A stretch of 64,000 bases of DNA from Nitrososphaerota archaeon (GTDB taxonomy: Archaea > Thermoproteota > Nitrososphaeria > Nitrososphaerales > CADDZS01). Under the pieces are notes generated by a model. It did not search any database. It was given only the letters and a program-made list of their open reading frames with translations, and was not told where the DNA came from. A program made the position numbers and the translations under genes. Numbering within the stretch: the first letter of the stretch is position 1; each line of letters opens with the position of its first letter. Positions 44,339 to 53,051 of the stretch are shown piece after piece. Location of the stretch: assembly GCA_021325255.1 (NCBI GenBank), contig JAJPHP010000082.1, forward strand, positions 59,108 through 123,107. The letters are read 5' to 3'.

Positions 44339-44773
44339 ATGGTACAACTAAATCGCGAACTTGTCGTTACTCAATCAGCAGACGAGCTCTGGAAAAGACT
44401 CAACGACCCCGTACTATTGGGCAAGTGCATCCCGGGTTGCGAGAGTGTCTCTGTGATAGATCAGGACACATCGCGGTGGATTGTCAAAATGAGCGTCGGT
44501 GTGATAAGCAGAAAGATCGACGCGAAGGCCAAGGTGGTTGAAAAGAACGAAGGCGAAAAGACCCTCGTCGTAAAGTTCAACAGCGCCGACGGAGATTTCA
44601 CTGGAACTTTCAAGATAAGAGTGCGGGATGATGCCGGGAAGCTAGGGTCTTCAACTCTGAATCTCGACACAGAGATTGAGGCGCGTGGATCTTTTCAGTG
44701 GATTGTCAACCAGGTGATAAAGAGCCAGCTCGACAAGTTCTCGAGCGAGTTTACTAGATGTATTTCCGCCTAG
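44339..44773 (+). CDS. CoxG-family SRPBCC protein
   Basis: A 144-residue protein from ATG 44339: LNRELVVTQSADELWKRLNDP, CIPGCESVSVID, and a lipid- or ligand-binding SRPBCC fold, as in CO dehydrogenase subunit G and related helper proteins. CoxG-type proteins accompany molybdenum hydroxylases and may help membrane or quinone attachment. It is 82 bp downstream of the 2Fe-2S gene and has its own TATA-like tract (GTTATTTAGA near 44295-44304), about 40 nt before the ATG. Only the second hydroxylase has this partner. Confidence 0.85.
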   Translation: MVQLNRELVVTQSADELWKRLNDPVLLGKCIPGCESVSVIDQDTSRWIVKMSVGVISRKIDAKAKVVEKNEGEKTLVVKFNSADGDFTGTFKIRVRDDAGKLGSSTLNLDTEIEARGSFQWIVNQVIKSQLDKFSSEFTRCISA

Positions 44774-45195
44774 TGTGTGTTCTTCACGACAACGTGGTCT
44801 CTTTTCTCGGGATCTATTGACGAGCCGACGTATGCTTCCTTGGGATGAGCAGGTGCGTATATTTCGACGAATCTCAAAGGCTCGCTGCCATAGTTGTATA
44901 TTTCGTGAGTGTCTACGCCTTCGCCGGGTTTGAGTAATACCGCCTGGCCCGCCTTAACCGGATATTCCCTGCCTGATTCGTCGATAATCACTCCTTCTCC
45001 TTCGAGTATGACGTAAATGTTCTCCATTTTTCTGTGGTAGTGAATCGCACCTTCCCTGACACCGGGGTTCAAAGTATTGATGTGGACATCAACATTCATT
45101 GCCCCGTTGGAAGGATTGAAGAGCACGGCAGTGACGCCCCGGCCGTGAGGAAGGTCTCGTCTCGGCGATTTTTCGATATCAATTATTACCGGCAT
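44770..45195 (-). CDS. Cupin-domain protein
   Basis: The 141-residue protein has a single cupin barrel: GAIHYHRKMENIYVILEGEG (motif 1 with His, His and Glu) and a second motif with HEIYNYG near 105-111. Metal-binding residues are present. Cupins of this type bind small metabolites as enzymes or stabilise intermediates. The 3' end overlaps the CoxG gene by 4 bp on the opposite strand. Substrate is unknown. Confidence 0.85.
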   Translation of the reverse strand: MPVIIDIEKSPRRDLPHGRGVTAVLFNPSNGAMNVDVHINTLNPGVREGAIHYHRKMENIYVILEGEGVIIDESGREYPVKAGQAVLLKPGEGVDTHEIYNYGSEPLRFVEIYAPAHPKEAYVGSSIDPEKRDHVVVKNTH

Positions 45196-45240
45196 GTGCG
45201 TGATACTTTTCAGCTTTCTCTTCTTTAACTTTTTGAGGCT

Positions 45241-46299
45241 TCAGTTGAATGAGGGCGCAACATCGGCGGAGAATCTTTCCATCATTAACAATGCCTCTTC
45301 GACGCTTTTGTGCACTAACCTGATGTCAAAGAAACTCACACCGGTGGAGATGTAGCTTTGAATCTTTTCTATCACATCATCCGGCGAACCAACGAGCGCG
45401 GATTTTACAACTCCCTCCATCAGCACCTCCCTGACGGTCTTTGATGGGTCGTTGAGATCCCTCACGTCAAACTGCGGAGCATCGAAGTAGCTCTCGATGG
45501 TACGGTGAGACATCCTTCTTGCCTCCTCTCCGTCCCCGCTCATGCAAAGAAAGGTCTGTGCGCCTATTTCCAGTTCCTCAGGGTCTCGCCCGTGCTCCGC
45601 GACGTACTTTTTCAGCCTCGGCACTCCCTTTTCAAATTGCTCTGCGGGCATTGTGCCGGGAGTGAACCCCTGAGCGTACTTTGCAATCCTTTCGAATACT
45701 TTGGTTCGAAAAGAGCCACCGACCCAGATAGGAAGTTTCTTCGTGGGCTTCGGATGGAAACTGACTGAAGTTGCGGGTGCCCTGTAGAATTTGCCAGAAA
45801 AGCCGGAGAGATCCTTGTCATTTATTATCCTAGAAAGTATCTCCAGGTACTCGTCCATGATTTTGCCACGCAGCGCGTGGTCGACGTTCATTGCCTCGAA
45901 ATCTGCTTTCCATCTTCCGACTACCACCGCGCAGACAAACCTCCCACCGGATAATTCATGAAGCGTGACCGCCTGCTTTGCAAATAGGACGGGATGCCTC
46001 CAGGGAAGCACGGCGGCGCTAGGAATGAGCCTCACCCTGCTCGTCATGCCAGCGAGGACACTAAGAGTGGACATCGTCTCGAACACGCTCATTGGCATGC
46101 CCTTGTGCTCGTTTTCATCCACGAGCTCCGCGATGCCTCCGGAATTGTGATACCTCTGGCTGCGTGGCTGTGTAACGTGGTCGTGCGTCGTAACTGCGTC
46201 AAATCCTAGCTCCTCTGCCTTTCTTCCAACTTTTAAAATGGCTGAGGAAGAGGCAAGGGGGCCGGTGACCGGAACCCGAATACCGAACTTTACTTTCAC
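45241..46299 (-). CDS. Second luciferase-like (LLM) oxidoreductase
   Basis: I place the start at GTG 46299, right before KVKFGIRVPVTGPLAS; the open frame back to 46443 encodes a basic, unlikely leader. The protein is about 352 residues with the LLM barrel: AEELGFDAVTTHDHV, RVRLIPSAAVLPWRHP, TLHELSGGRFVCAVVVG. Enzymes of this group bind F420 or FMN. It is divergent, across 600 bp of palindrome-rich DNA, from an M24 hydrolase gene. Function is unassigned. Confidence 0.85.
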   Translation of the reverse strand: MKVKFGIRVPVTGPLASSSAILKVGRKAEELGFDAVTTHDHVTQPRSQRYHNSGGIAELVDENEHKGMPMSVFETMSTLSVLAGMTSRVRLIPSAAVLPWRHPVLFAKQAVTLHELSGGRFVCAVVVGRWKADFEAMNVDHALRGKIMDEYLEILSRIINDKDLSGFSGKFYRAPATSVSFHPKPTKKLPIWVGGSFRTKVFERIAKYAQGFTPGTMPAEQFEKGVPRLKKYVAEHGRDPEELEIGAQTFLCMSGDGEEARRMSHRTIESYFDAPQFDVRDLNDPSKTVREVLMEGVVKSALVGSPDDVIEKIQSYISTGVSFFDIRLVHKSVEEALLMMERFSADVAPSFN

Positions 46300-46594
46300 G
46301 GGAAGTCCCGTTACGGCTTGGTGTTTATATTGCTTCGAGCTTCGCCCGAAATCGAGTCCTCGAAAACTGACTCTCTGACATTTGAACCTTCGCGAAATTA
46401 CGTACGCACGTACGTGATCACATTTGGTGAACGTTAAAAGCACTTGAGAGTTCCTAATTCATGGCGAGCCAAAAAAAGGAGTCGTGCAACGTACGAGGAA
46501 CAGTTGCGCCATTAGAGTTCCTCTGTAAATCATCTCAGCCCTTGCTTATGATGTGATCAAGACTTGATTAATCGTTGTTACGCATCCTTACTTC
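46300..46594. other. Gap between divergent genes, with CACGTACGTG palindrome
   Basis: No gene is supported here. CACGTACGTG, a perfect 10-bp palindrome, lies near 46407-46416 beside further ACGTACG repeats, upstream of the luciferase-like gene. Confidence 0.4.
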
Positions 46595-46705
46595 AGTGGA
46601 GGAATTTCCACTCTATTCGTCTTTGGACTTCTCGACAATTGTCGAGAATTCAATGGGGTACCCCCCTAGAGGGGGTACGTAACGGTGCTATAATGGTATA
46701 TAAAG
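46595..46705 (+). promoter_or_regulatory. Three palindromes in a row before a strong TATA box
   Basis: AGTGGA-N6-TCCACT (46595-46612), TTCTCGACAA/TTGTCGAGAA (46629-46648, a perfect 20-bp palindrome with no spacer) and GTACCCCC-N5-GGGGGTAC (46658-46678) stand in line, 29-35 nt apart centre to centre. TATATAAAG follows at 46697-46705, the best TATA box in the window. This should drive transcription toward the M24 hydrolase gene. Confidence 0.65.
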
Positions 46706-46901
46706 CGGGAAACCGAGTAAAGCCGTCTATTTTCAGTTCCGATAGAATTAGGGCAGCAAATTGGATTTTCGGATTTTCGAGGATGATTTGGAAATTCCAC
46801 CGCTGCAAGAAAAACCTAGGCGCAGAAAGAGATTGTGACACACACAGACCGGTGAGGTCAACCTCCTAATGCGGCCAAAGAAAGAACCCTAAAATACCGA
46901 A
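46706..46901 (+). other. Long leader before the M24 hydrolase gene
   Basis: If transcription begins about 25 nt after the TATA box, the leader is about 170 nt, unusually long for this genome. It contains a TGGAA-A-TTCCA palindrome near 46788-46798 and a 28-codon ORF from ATG 46780. It might hold a leader RNA or small peptide; no known riboswitch pattern was recognised. Confidence 0.35.
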
Positions 46902-48116
46902 ATGGAGTCACAGGCGCTCGCATTGCAGAGAGACAGTTACGTCCAGCAGGACTTCCCAATCGAAGAGTACAGATCCAGGGCCGAAAGGGCAAGGAGCCTG
47001 ATGAACACCTTCGGCTTTGACGCGCTGATGGTCACCGGAGATTTTTGCTCGGCGCACAACTACAGATACCTGAGCGGTCACCTCCCTAGAGATTTTCAGG
47101 CAAACTCTGCACGGCCGCACATTCTGGTTCTGCCGAAGGAGGGAGAGCCCATCATAGTCGCATACTGTCTTACAGAGCGCGACGCCCAGGTCAGCTCATG
47201 GGTCAAGGACGTAAGGTCGTACACGCAACCCTTTACCTTCGAACTCGTGCGCAATGCGATAAAGGACCTAGGTCTTGACAGGGCAAAGATTGGAGCAGAA
47301 CTGGGGGTCGAGCAAAGGATGGCGATGCCCTTCAGGGAGTTTCACAAACTCGAAAGGGAGTTCCCCGACCTGAGATTTGAGGATGCTTCAGAGCTACTGT
47401 GGAGCATGAGGATGGTGAAATCCCCAAAGGAGATCGAGTGCATCGCAAAGGCGGACGAAATCAATGGAAAAGCTCTCGAGTATTGCTTCAACGAGCTCCA
47501 CGAGGGGGACACGGAGATCGACGCCGCAAAAAAAGTTTGTAGTTACATGATCAATGCCGGAGCCTACAGGCCCCCGCATGACCAAGTCACTGTGAATTCA
47601 GGCCCGGAGTGGAGAACAGGGTTCATTGCCCCAAAGAACAAACCACTTGCCAAGGGAGACGTCGTATTCATCGACTCTGGTTGCACCATCAATGGATACT
47701 GGGGAGAGTTCAACAGGATGGCAACGGTCGGCGCTCCGTCGGAGAGGCAGAAGAAAAACCAGGAGATGATAATGAAGATAGTTCAGGGCTCGCTCAAGTA
47801 CATCAAGGCCGGAGTAAAGTCCTCCGAGGTGATGAAGCAGTTCGTCAACAAGTACAAAGAGTTCGGGCTTGACCCGCCTGGATACTATCTAAAGTATCCC
47901 TTCATGCACCTCGCGCACGAGATAGGGCTCGAGTCGAGCGAGCCAATGCTCATACGGATGGACAGCGACATCGAGCTCAAGGCTGGTATGGTGTTTTCCG
48001 TCGAGGCCTACTACAAGGACGTTGAGAATTACGGCTCGGAGGAAGACATCGTCGTAACAGAGGACGGGTGCAGGGTCCTCTCAAAGATGGACGAAGGACT
48101 CTACGTCATCCACTGA
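46902..48116 (+). CDS. M24-family hydrolase, ectoine hydrolase (EutD/DoeA)-like candidate
   Basis: The 404-residue protein starts at ATG 46902. It has a creatinase-like N-terminal domain and a pita-bread domain with ligand positions Asp in VVFIDSGC, His in MHLAHEIGL, Glu in VFSVEAYY and Glu in GSEEDIVVT. At the second Asp position (Y-x-x-D-x-T-R in peptidases) it reads GYWGEFNRM, so Glu replaces Asp and the site is atypical. Ectoine hydrolases and creatinases are also members of this fold and do not cut peptides. It is followed after 14 bp by an ornithine cyclodeaminase homologue, the gene pair seen in ectoine use. No other ectoine gene (deacetylase, EutB) is visible, so the role stays open. 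Confidence 0.82.
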   Translation: MESQALALQRDSYVQQDFPIEEYRSRAERARSLMNTFGFDALMVTGDFCSAHNYRYLSGHLPRDFQANSARPHILVLPKEGEPIIVAYCLTERDAQVSSWVKDVRSYTQPFTFELVRNAIKDLGLDRAKIGAELGVEQRMAMPFREFHKLEREFPDLRFEDASELLWSMRMVKSPKEIECIAKADEINGKALEYCFNELHEGDTEIDAAKKVCSYMINAGAYRPPHDQVTVNSGPEWRTGFIAPKNKPLAKGDVVFIDSGCTINGYWGEFNRMATVGAPSERQKKNQEMIMKIVQGSLKYIKAGVKSSEVMKQFVNKYKEFGLDPPGYYLKYPFMHLAHEIGLESSEPMLIRMDSDIELKAGMVFSVEAYYKDVENYGSEEDIVVTEDGCRVLSKMDEGLYVIH

Positions 48117-48129
48117 GTGAACGGAAGAG

Positions 48130-49170
48130 TTGCCCACGACAAACACAGAGCTTCTAGTTCTATCCGTCAGAGACGTAGAGAAGCTCGTCTCGATGCGAAA
48201 GTGCATCGAGCTGCAGGAAGAAGCGTTCAGGTCGGTTCACTTCAACAGAGCCCTAAATGCGAGAAACTCGTTCCTCTACATGGATAAGCACAAGGCATAC
48301 ATCAAACTCATGGGGTGCTACGTCGAGGGCGGCGAATCTCGGCCCACGGACACCCTTGTTGTCAAGGCAATCGACGCGTTCGAGGAAAACCCGAGAAAGT
48401 ATGGGCTGCCCGTGGTCTTGGGCTCGCTCACTCTGTTTGACAGCAACAGCGGACTGCCCGTCTGTTTCATGGACGGCGCCTACATAACTGCGCTGCGCAC
48501 AGGCGCAGCCGGCGGGCTTGCTGCAAAGTATCTTGCCCGAGAGGATACTAGGGCGATCGGCGTCATAGGTACGGGCAGCACCGCTGGTTTTACGACAAAG
48601 GCCGTGCTGGAACTCCTGCCGGACATTCAAGAGGTGAAGATCTTCAGCAGGAGCCCTGAGCACCGCGAGAACCTCTCCAAGAAAATCAACGCAAGCGGCA
48701 GGGTTTCTTCTGCAATACCTGTTGCTTCGGCGATCGAAGCTACTGCAAGCGTTGAAGTGATAGTGACCGGGACCACCTCGGCCACTCCCGTGCTCTCTCC
48801 CGAGATGGTCAAGCCCGGTCAGCATGTGAACGCGATGGGGATAAAGACCGAGATAGATCCGCGAGTCTTCCCAATGAGCAACAAGATAGTCGCCGATTCT
48901 ACTCCAATCGCCTGCTCCGACGGAAAGACCTCGGTTGCGATAGGTGCCGGTGCTGTGAAGGAGAGCGATGTTTATGCCGACCTGGGAGAGCTCGTATGTG
49001 GGAAGAAAAGCGGGCGGACGTCCGCCACTGAGATTACTATATTTGATAGCTCAGGGGTCGCCGCGCAGGACGCTGTGCTTGCAAGATATGTCTACGAGGA
49101 AGCAAGGAAAGCTGGCCTTGGCACGTACGTCGACGTCTTTGGAGGCCTCGCTGAACTCTTGATGCCCTAA
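48130..49170 (+). CDS. Ornithine cyclodeaminase/mu-crystallin family protein, EutC-like candidate
   Basis: The 346-residue protein begins at TTG 48130. It has LSVRDVEKLVSMRKCIELQEEAF, the conserved lysine region, ALRTGAAGGLAAKYL and the NAD loop IGVIGTGSTAGFTTKAV. It has the family length and lacks obvious defects. It is 14 bp after the M24 gene and so translationally close to it. In ectoine degradation EutC is of this family and stands near the EutD hydrolase; other members are cyclodeaminases or alanine dehydrogenases. The first family member of the window lies at 29614-30705. Confidence 0.87.
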   Translation: MPTTNTELLVLSVRDVEKLVSMRKCIELQEEAFRSVHFNRALNARNSFLYMDKHKAYIKLMGCYVEGGESRPTDTLVVKAIDAFEENPRKYGLPVVLGSLTLFDSNSGLPVCFMDGAYITALRTGAAGGLAAKYLAREDTRAIGVIGTGSTAGFTTKAVLELLPDIQEVKIFSRSPEHRENLSKKINASGRVSSAIPVASAIEATASVEVIVTGTTSATPVLSPEMVKPGQHVNAMGIKTEIDPRVFPMSNKIVADSTPIACSDGKTSVAIGAGAVKESDVYADLGELVCGKKSGRTSATEITIFDSSGVAAQDAVLARYVYEEARKAGLGTYVDVFGGLAELLMP

Positions 49171-49179
49171 AGAAGTATA

Positions 49180-50088
49180 TCACCCTCCAGCAGCGTAGGA
49201 GACGAGTACGCCCCCAAGGACCATCGTCGCAATCCCCAGAATAGTCCGCAATCTGAACACTTCTAGTTCCCTCGCAGTGAATCTGGTGAACGTAACGGTG
49301 AAGATCGGCTCCAGAGCGGTGAGAGGTGCAACCAGAACAACCGGGGAAAGAGAGAGCGCAGAGAATCGAAGGAGTTGAGCCGCAAGAACAAAGATCCCTC
49401 CGAACACGAGCGAGGCAAAGAGTTTCCAGTTCGTCTTCTTTGTTTCGGAGGCGACGCTGCTCGGGCGCACGAGCGAGAGGTTGAATATCAAAGCGCCGAG
49501 GTATGAGACGAACGTCCCAGATACTGCGTATGGGTATCCCGAAAGCCCGTACTTTATCAGGACGGGCGTCAGACCCCTCACGAGGCTTGCGAGTATGATT
49601 GCGGCGAGCCCGATCTTCACGCTCCCTTTCCTGAGCTTCGCACTGGTTCTGATCTCGATTACCATCGCCCCGAGGATTACGAGAACACCTCCGAGAGCTA
49701 CGAGTGGCGTGAGCGTCTCTCCAATGAAAACGACCGCAAAGAGGAATGCAAACAGCACCTGCGTCAGGGAGAGAACGGAGGCCTGGTTTGCCCCTATGTT
49801 TCGTACCGAAAGATAGGAAAGCACCCTCGAAATCCCAAAGTTGAGCACGCCAACGACTATGAATACCTCAATCGCCGAAAATGGTATGGAAAGAAGGTCT
49901 CCGAATTGCTGTGAAAAGATTACAACGAGAAAAGCCACGACGGCTCCAGTGATGGCTGTGATGTAGTTCGCTGCTCTCGCGCCGATGAAGAAGAGAGGCC
50001 TGCTCAGACACGCTCGATTTGCCCCAAAGCTTGCTGCCGCAAGGACAGCGAAGATTGTTCCGATGGCGTTACCTGAGAGCGACAACAA
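49180..50088 (-). CDS. DMT (EamA) family transporter
   Basis: A 302-residue membrane protein with about 10 hydrophobic helices in two EamA repeats; the first begins GTIFAVLAAASFGANRACLS and the second near KIGLAAIILASLVRGLTP. Start TTG 50088. These carriers export amino acids, other metabolites or drugs. It meets the ornithine cyclodeaminase gene tail to tail, with 9 bp between stops, and may move a related amino acid; that is inference. Confidence 0.83.
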   Translation of the reverse strand: MLSLSGNAIGTIFAVLAAASFGANRACLSRPLFFIGARAANYITAITGAVVAFLVVIFSQQFGDLLSIPFSAIEVFIVVGVLNFGISRVLSYLSVRNIGANQASVLSLTQVLFAFLFAVVFIGETLTPLVALGGVLVILGAMVIEIRTSAKLRKGSVKIGLAAIILASLVRGLTPVLIKYGLSGYPYAVSGTFVSYLGALIFNLSLVRPSSVASETKKTNWKLFASLVFGGIFVLAAQLLRFSALSLSPVVLVAPLTALEPIFTVTFTRFTARELEVFRLRTILGIATMVLGGVLVSYAAGG

Positions 50089-50233
50089 AAGTCACTGCAG
50101 TCTTGGCCATGCGGGCGAGCGACCCGCTATATGAATTCACCAGGTCCGTGATGATAACAATAGAGTTCTCTCATCAAAAAATAGGATACTCGAGGGAAAC
50201 TACGCGCAAGAGGATCCCGAAGACGCGTGTGTC

Positions 50234-51328
50234 TCACTCTGGAATGACGGTGATTGCCTCGGGGGGGACGTACACGTACACGTTGTCCCCCGACACGTTG
50301 ACCATGCTGCAGAACCTGTGCGTCGTAACGAGGATGTTCGAATCGGCAATCTTGATCACGTGGTCCACCGTTGAGCCCTTGTACTCCCTTGTGACCACGG
50401 TCCCTCTGAGCACATTGACCTTCTGCGGTGGAGCGGCGCTCGACATCCCGAGCTCATTTGGGCGTATCATGACTGAAATTGCCTTGTCGGTGCTCAAGCC
50501 ATTTGCACTGGTGCACACAAGCTCGCTGCGCAACTCGGGCACACTGATCAAGGTGTTATCCTGCTCAGATTTCTTCACCGATGCCTTGTAGATATTGGCG
50601 CGGCCTATGAATGTTGCCACGTACGAGTTTGCAGGGTTTGCATAGATTTCCTCTGGCGTACCCTGCTGTATGACCACCCCCTTTCTCATTATTGCGACAC
50701 GGTCCGACATTACGAAGGCTTCCTCCTGATCATGTGTGACGTAGAGGGCGGTCATTCCGATTTTCTTCAAGAGGACTTTGAGTTCAATTCTGACTCGCTC
50801 ACGCTCCTTAGCGTCAAGGTTGCTAAGAGGTTCATCGAGCAATATGACCTTTGGTTCGTAGGCAAGGCTTCTTGCAAGCGCTACCCTCTGCTGTTCTCCG
50901 CCGCTGAGCTGCGAGGGATATCTCTTTTCCATCCCCGGCAGACCGACAAGGTTCAGAGCAGAGTGTACCCTTTCTTCGACGTCTCGAACCTTTCTTGCTC
51001 GCAGCCCCATTGCAATGTTGTTGTATACAGTCATATGCGGCCAGAGCGCATAGCTCTGGAATACCAGCCCAAGCTCGCGCTTTTCGGGAGGTAGGAACAT
51101 TTTCTTCTCCGCAGAGGACACGACCTTGCCTGCAATGGAAATTTCTCCGCCGTCAATATCGTCTAATCCGGCAATCGATCTGAGGAGAGTTGTTTTGCCG
51201 CATCCGCTGGGTCCTATGACTGAGAAAATTTCTCCCCGACGAACTGATAAAGATACACCATTTACTGCACCGACAGGTCCAAACTTTTTCTCGACGGATT
51301 TTACCTCAATCATCACGTCGGTGGTCAT
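50234..51328 (-). CDS. ABC transporter ATP-binding protein, FbpC/PotA type
   Basis: Start ATG 51328 (or ATG 51313) is chosen because IEVKSVEKKFGPVGAVNGV follows directly; the frame to 51376 only adds a Thr/Gln-rich leader. The protein is about 364 residues: Walker A GPSGCGKTT, Q-loop, signature LSGGEQQR, Walker B VILLDEPLSNLD, switch VTHDQEEAF and a C-terminal TOBE domain from about 270. This is the right class for Fe(III)-, thiamine- or phosphonate-type importers with fused double permeases. No permease or binding protein is near. The two pairs at 13434-16328 and 26312-29227 lack an ATPase, so this one probably serves them. Confidence 0.9.
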   Translation of the reverse strand: MTTDVMIEVKSVEKKFGPVGAVNGVSLSVRRGEIFSVIGPSGCGKTTLLRSIAGLDDIDGGEISIAGKVVSSAEKKMFLPPEKRELGLVFQSYALWPHMTVYNNIAMGLRARKVRDVEERVHSALNLVGLPGMEKRYPSQLSGGEQQRVALARSLAYEPKVILLDEPLSNLDAKERERVRIELKVLLKKIGMTALYVTHDQEEAFVMSDRVAIMRKGVVIQQGTPEEIYANPANSYVATFIGRANIYKASVKKSEQDNTLISVPELRSELVCTSANGLSTDKAISVMIRPNELGMSSAAPPQKVNVLRGTVVTREYKGSTVDHVIKIADSNILVTTHRFCSMVNVSGDNVYVYVPPEAITVIPE

Positions 51329-51861
51329 TGTGGTTGTTTGTTGAGTGATCAGTTTTTGGGTGACACCCCAGAACACTATGATCTCTCTCCTCTTTTTCCC
51401 AAAGGTGATTGCCCCAGAAAGAAAGAGTATCTAGCGAGAGGCTGAGTCAACAGACGCCTCGCCTCCGCGTAGAAAAGCCTTTCGCCTTTTTCTTCAGGGA
51501 GACCTTGAATCGAAAGCTCTGATTGCGTTTATCGCAATGTACGATAGATGATCTGGCAAGCGAAAGGCGATTTTGCGTCTTACGGCGCATGTCAAGAAGA
51601 AAGCGCAAAACGGGCTCAATTTCATCGAATAGTCAATGCAGAACGGCGGAAGGAAAGATACTATTTTGAGTACAGTAAATCTTGATTTCTTAATGAAAAG
51701 AAAGCCAGGCACTCGTGCCCTCCTTTTTTCCTCAATGGTCGATAAACGCACCATCGCCTGCTTGGGCGCGTTAGATCGCCGAGAACTTTTATTTACCTAG
51801 TTCGTGGGAATCAAAACTTAACTTCGTTCCCAGTTAGAAAAAACTACACACAGGTGTCTAG
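51329..51861. other. Gap with no gene
   Basis: No convincing coding region on either strand. CTTTTATTTA near 51786-51795 is a TATA-like box for the AAA ATPase gene and would give a leader of about 45 nt. Confidence 0.4.
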
Positions 51862-52677
51862 ATGAGTCATCACCACGGCGAAAATGAACAAAGGATCGTA
51901 TCTTTCAACGCTCAGCAGATCGCTCCCGTAGAGTTAATGCCGCACCTGCGCAAGGCCGAGGAACTGCTCTACAAGGCCACGCTCTACTTCTTTTCGAGCG
52001 AGCGATTTTCATCGAATGCTCCTTTCAAGGGATTCCTGATCCACGGGCCGGTCGGAACGGGGAAAACTGAGCTCGTGAAGCAGGTTGCTCGACGGGTTTC
52101 ATTTTCACTAAAGGAATCGACCACTATTCGCTTTGTCCCAGTCGATAGCGCGGTAATCGCAAGCCCCAGGTGGGGAGAATCCGAGCAGGTGTTCCAGAAC
52201 CTGTTCGGGATGGTAAGAGAGCTCAACCAGATCAGCAACGATGCGAAGGTGATAATGCTCTTCGACGACATTGAATCACTCTTGCTTGCAAGGGGGATGA
52301 CTGCGGCAAGAGAGTGGCACTACTCTTTGAACTCTGTCTTCTTCCACTTGCTGGACAACATGAACCCATACCAGAACATGGTCTTTGCCACAACGAACAG
52401 GATTGATCTCATGGATGCGGCGGTTACGACAAGACTGTATAGTGTTGAGGTCTCGAACGTGCCGCTGAAGGAGCTGATGAACTACGCGAGCAAGATGCTT
52501 GATTCGATGCTCGGTCCGGTCTCCAACAGGAATGAAATACTGCAGGACGTGGAGAGTAAACTATCCGCGCTAAAGACTCCCACGATAAGGGATTGCAGGC
52601 AGGCTGCGATAATCAGTGCCATAGAGCTAGGCGTCTTGGGCGAGGGAGAGGTAGTGAAGGCCTCCCACGCAAAATAG
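51862..52677 (+). CDS. Orphan AAA ATPase
   Basis: A 271-residue protein starting at ATG 51862 with a His-rich N-terminus (MSHHHGENEQ). It has Walker A GPVGTGKT at 62-69, Walker B VIMLFDDIE near 129-137, sensor-1 VFATTNRIDLMD near 172-183 and an arginine region RLYSVEV. The AAA core makes up nearly the whole protein, with no added protease, nuclease or zinc domain. It has some likeness to MoxR or spastin-like modules. Near neighbours are metabolic genes that give no clear client; a remodelling role is likely. Confidence 0.8.
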   Translation: MSHHHGENEQRIVSFNAQQIAPVELMPHLRKAEELLYKATLYFFSSERFSSNAPFKGFLIHGPVGTGKTELVKQVARRVSFSLKESTTIRFVPVDSAVIASPRWGESEQVFQNLFGMVRELNQISNDAKVIMLFDDIESLLLARGMTAAREWHYSLNSVFFHLLDNMNPYQNMVFATTNRIDLMDAAVTTRLYSVEVSNVPLKELMNYASKMLDSMLGPVSNRNEILQDVESKLSALKTPTIRDCRQAAIISAIELGVLGEGEVVKASHAK

Positions 52678-52710
52678 CTGACTTATCTGATATCGAATAA
52701 ATGAAGTACT

Positions 52711-52990
52711 CTACCAGGACATTCCAACTGCCAGATAGGCCATCACGAAGATCAACGCGATCTGGAAGATCGACTGGCTGCCGGCAAAGTACATGTTTGT
52801 CATTCCCAGCTTTATGACTTTGCTCGTATCCGGCTTGGGCTTTTCTCAGCTCGAGGAATATACTGATCTCGATGGGAAGTAAGAAGCCGAATCCACGGAT
52901 AGACAGGATATCACAATGACCCCGGCTGCGATGAGAGGCGCTGGAGTGTCTTTGTCTCTCAGCTTTCTTCGTTTATCATACTTAGTCGCA
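52711..52990 (-). pseudogene. Decayed membrane-protein gene, at least two frameshifts
   Basis: Reading the minus strand from about 52990, one frame gives KYDKRRKLRDKDTPAPLIA then AGVIVISCLSV; the next gives GFGFLLPIEISIFLELRKAQ; a third gives KPDTSKVIKLGMTNMYFAG then SQSIFQIALIFVMAYLA, ending at TAG 52711-52713. Each part is typical membrane or linker sequence and they join in order, so a single gene with 2-3 transmembrane helices has been broken by shifts. It lies directly downstream of an MFS gene. The family is not recognised. Confidence 0.45.
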
Positions 52991-53051
52991 TGAGCGAAAG
53001 GCGAGTGTGCCTGATTAATTCCGCCCGTTTGTTGACAGGCTTTCCTCTAAT

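Noticed and set aside
40316..44773. Annotation as carbon monoxide dehydrogenase CoxLMSG
   Set aside because: Subunit make-up fits, but the large subunit lacks the AYxCSFR loop (it reads GTPKRSPMVVQ); the first hydroxylase at 21567-25171 also lacks it.
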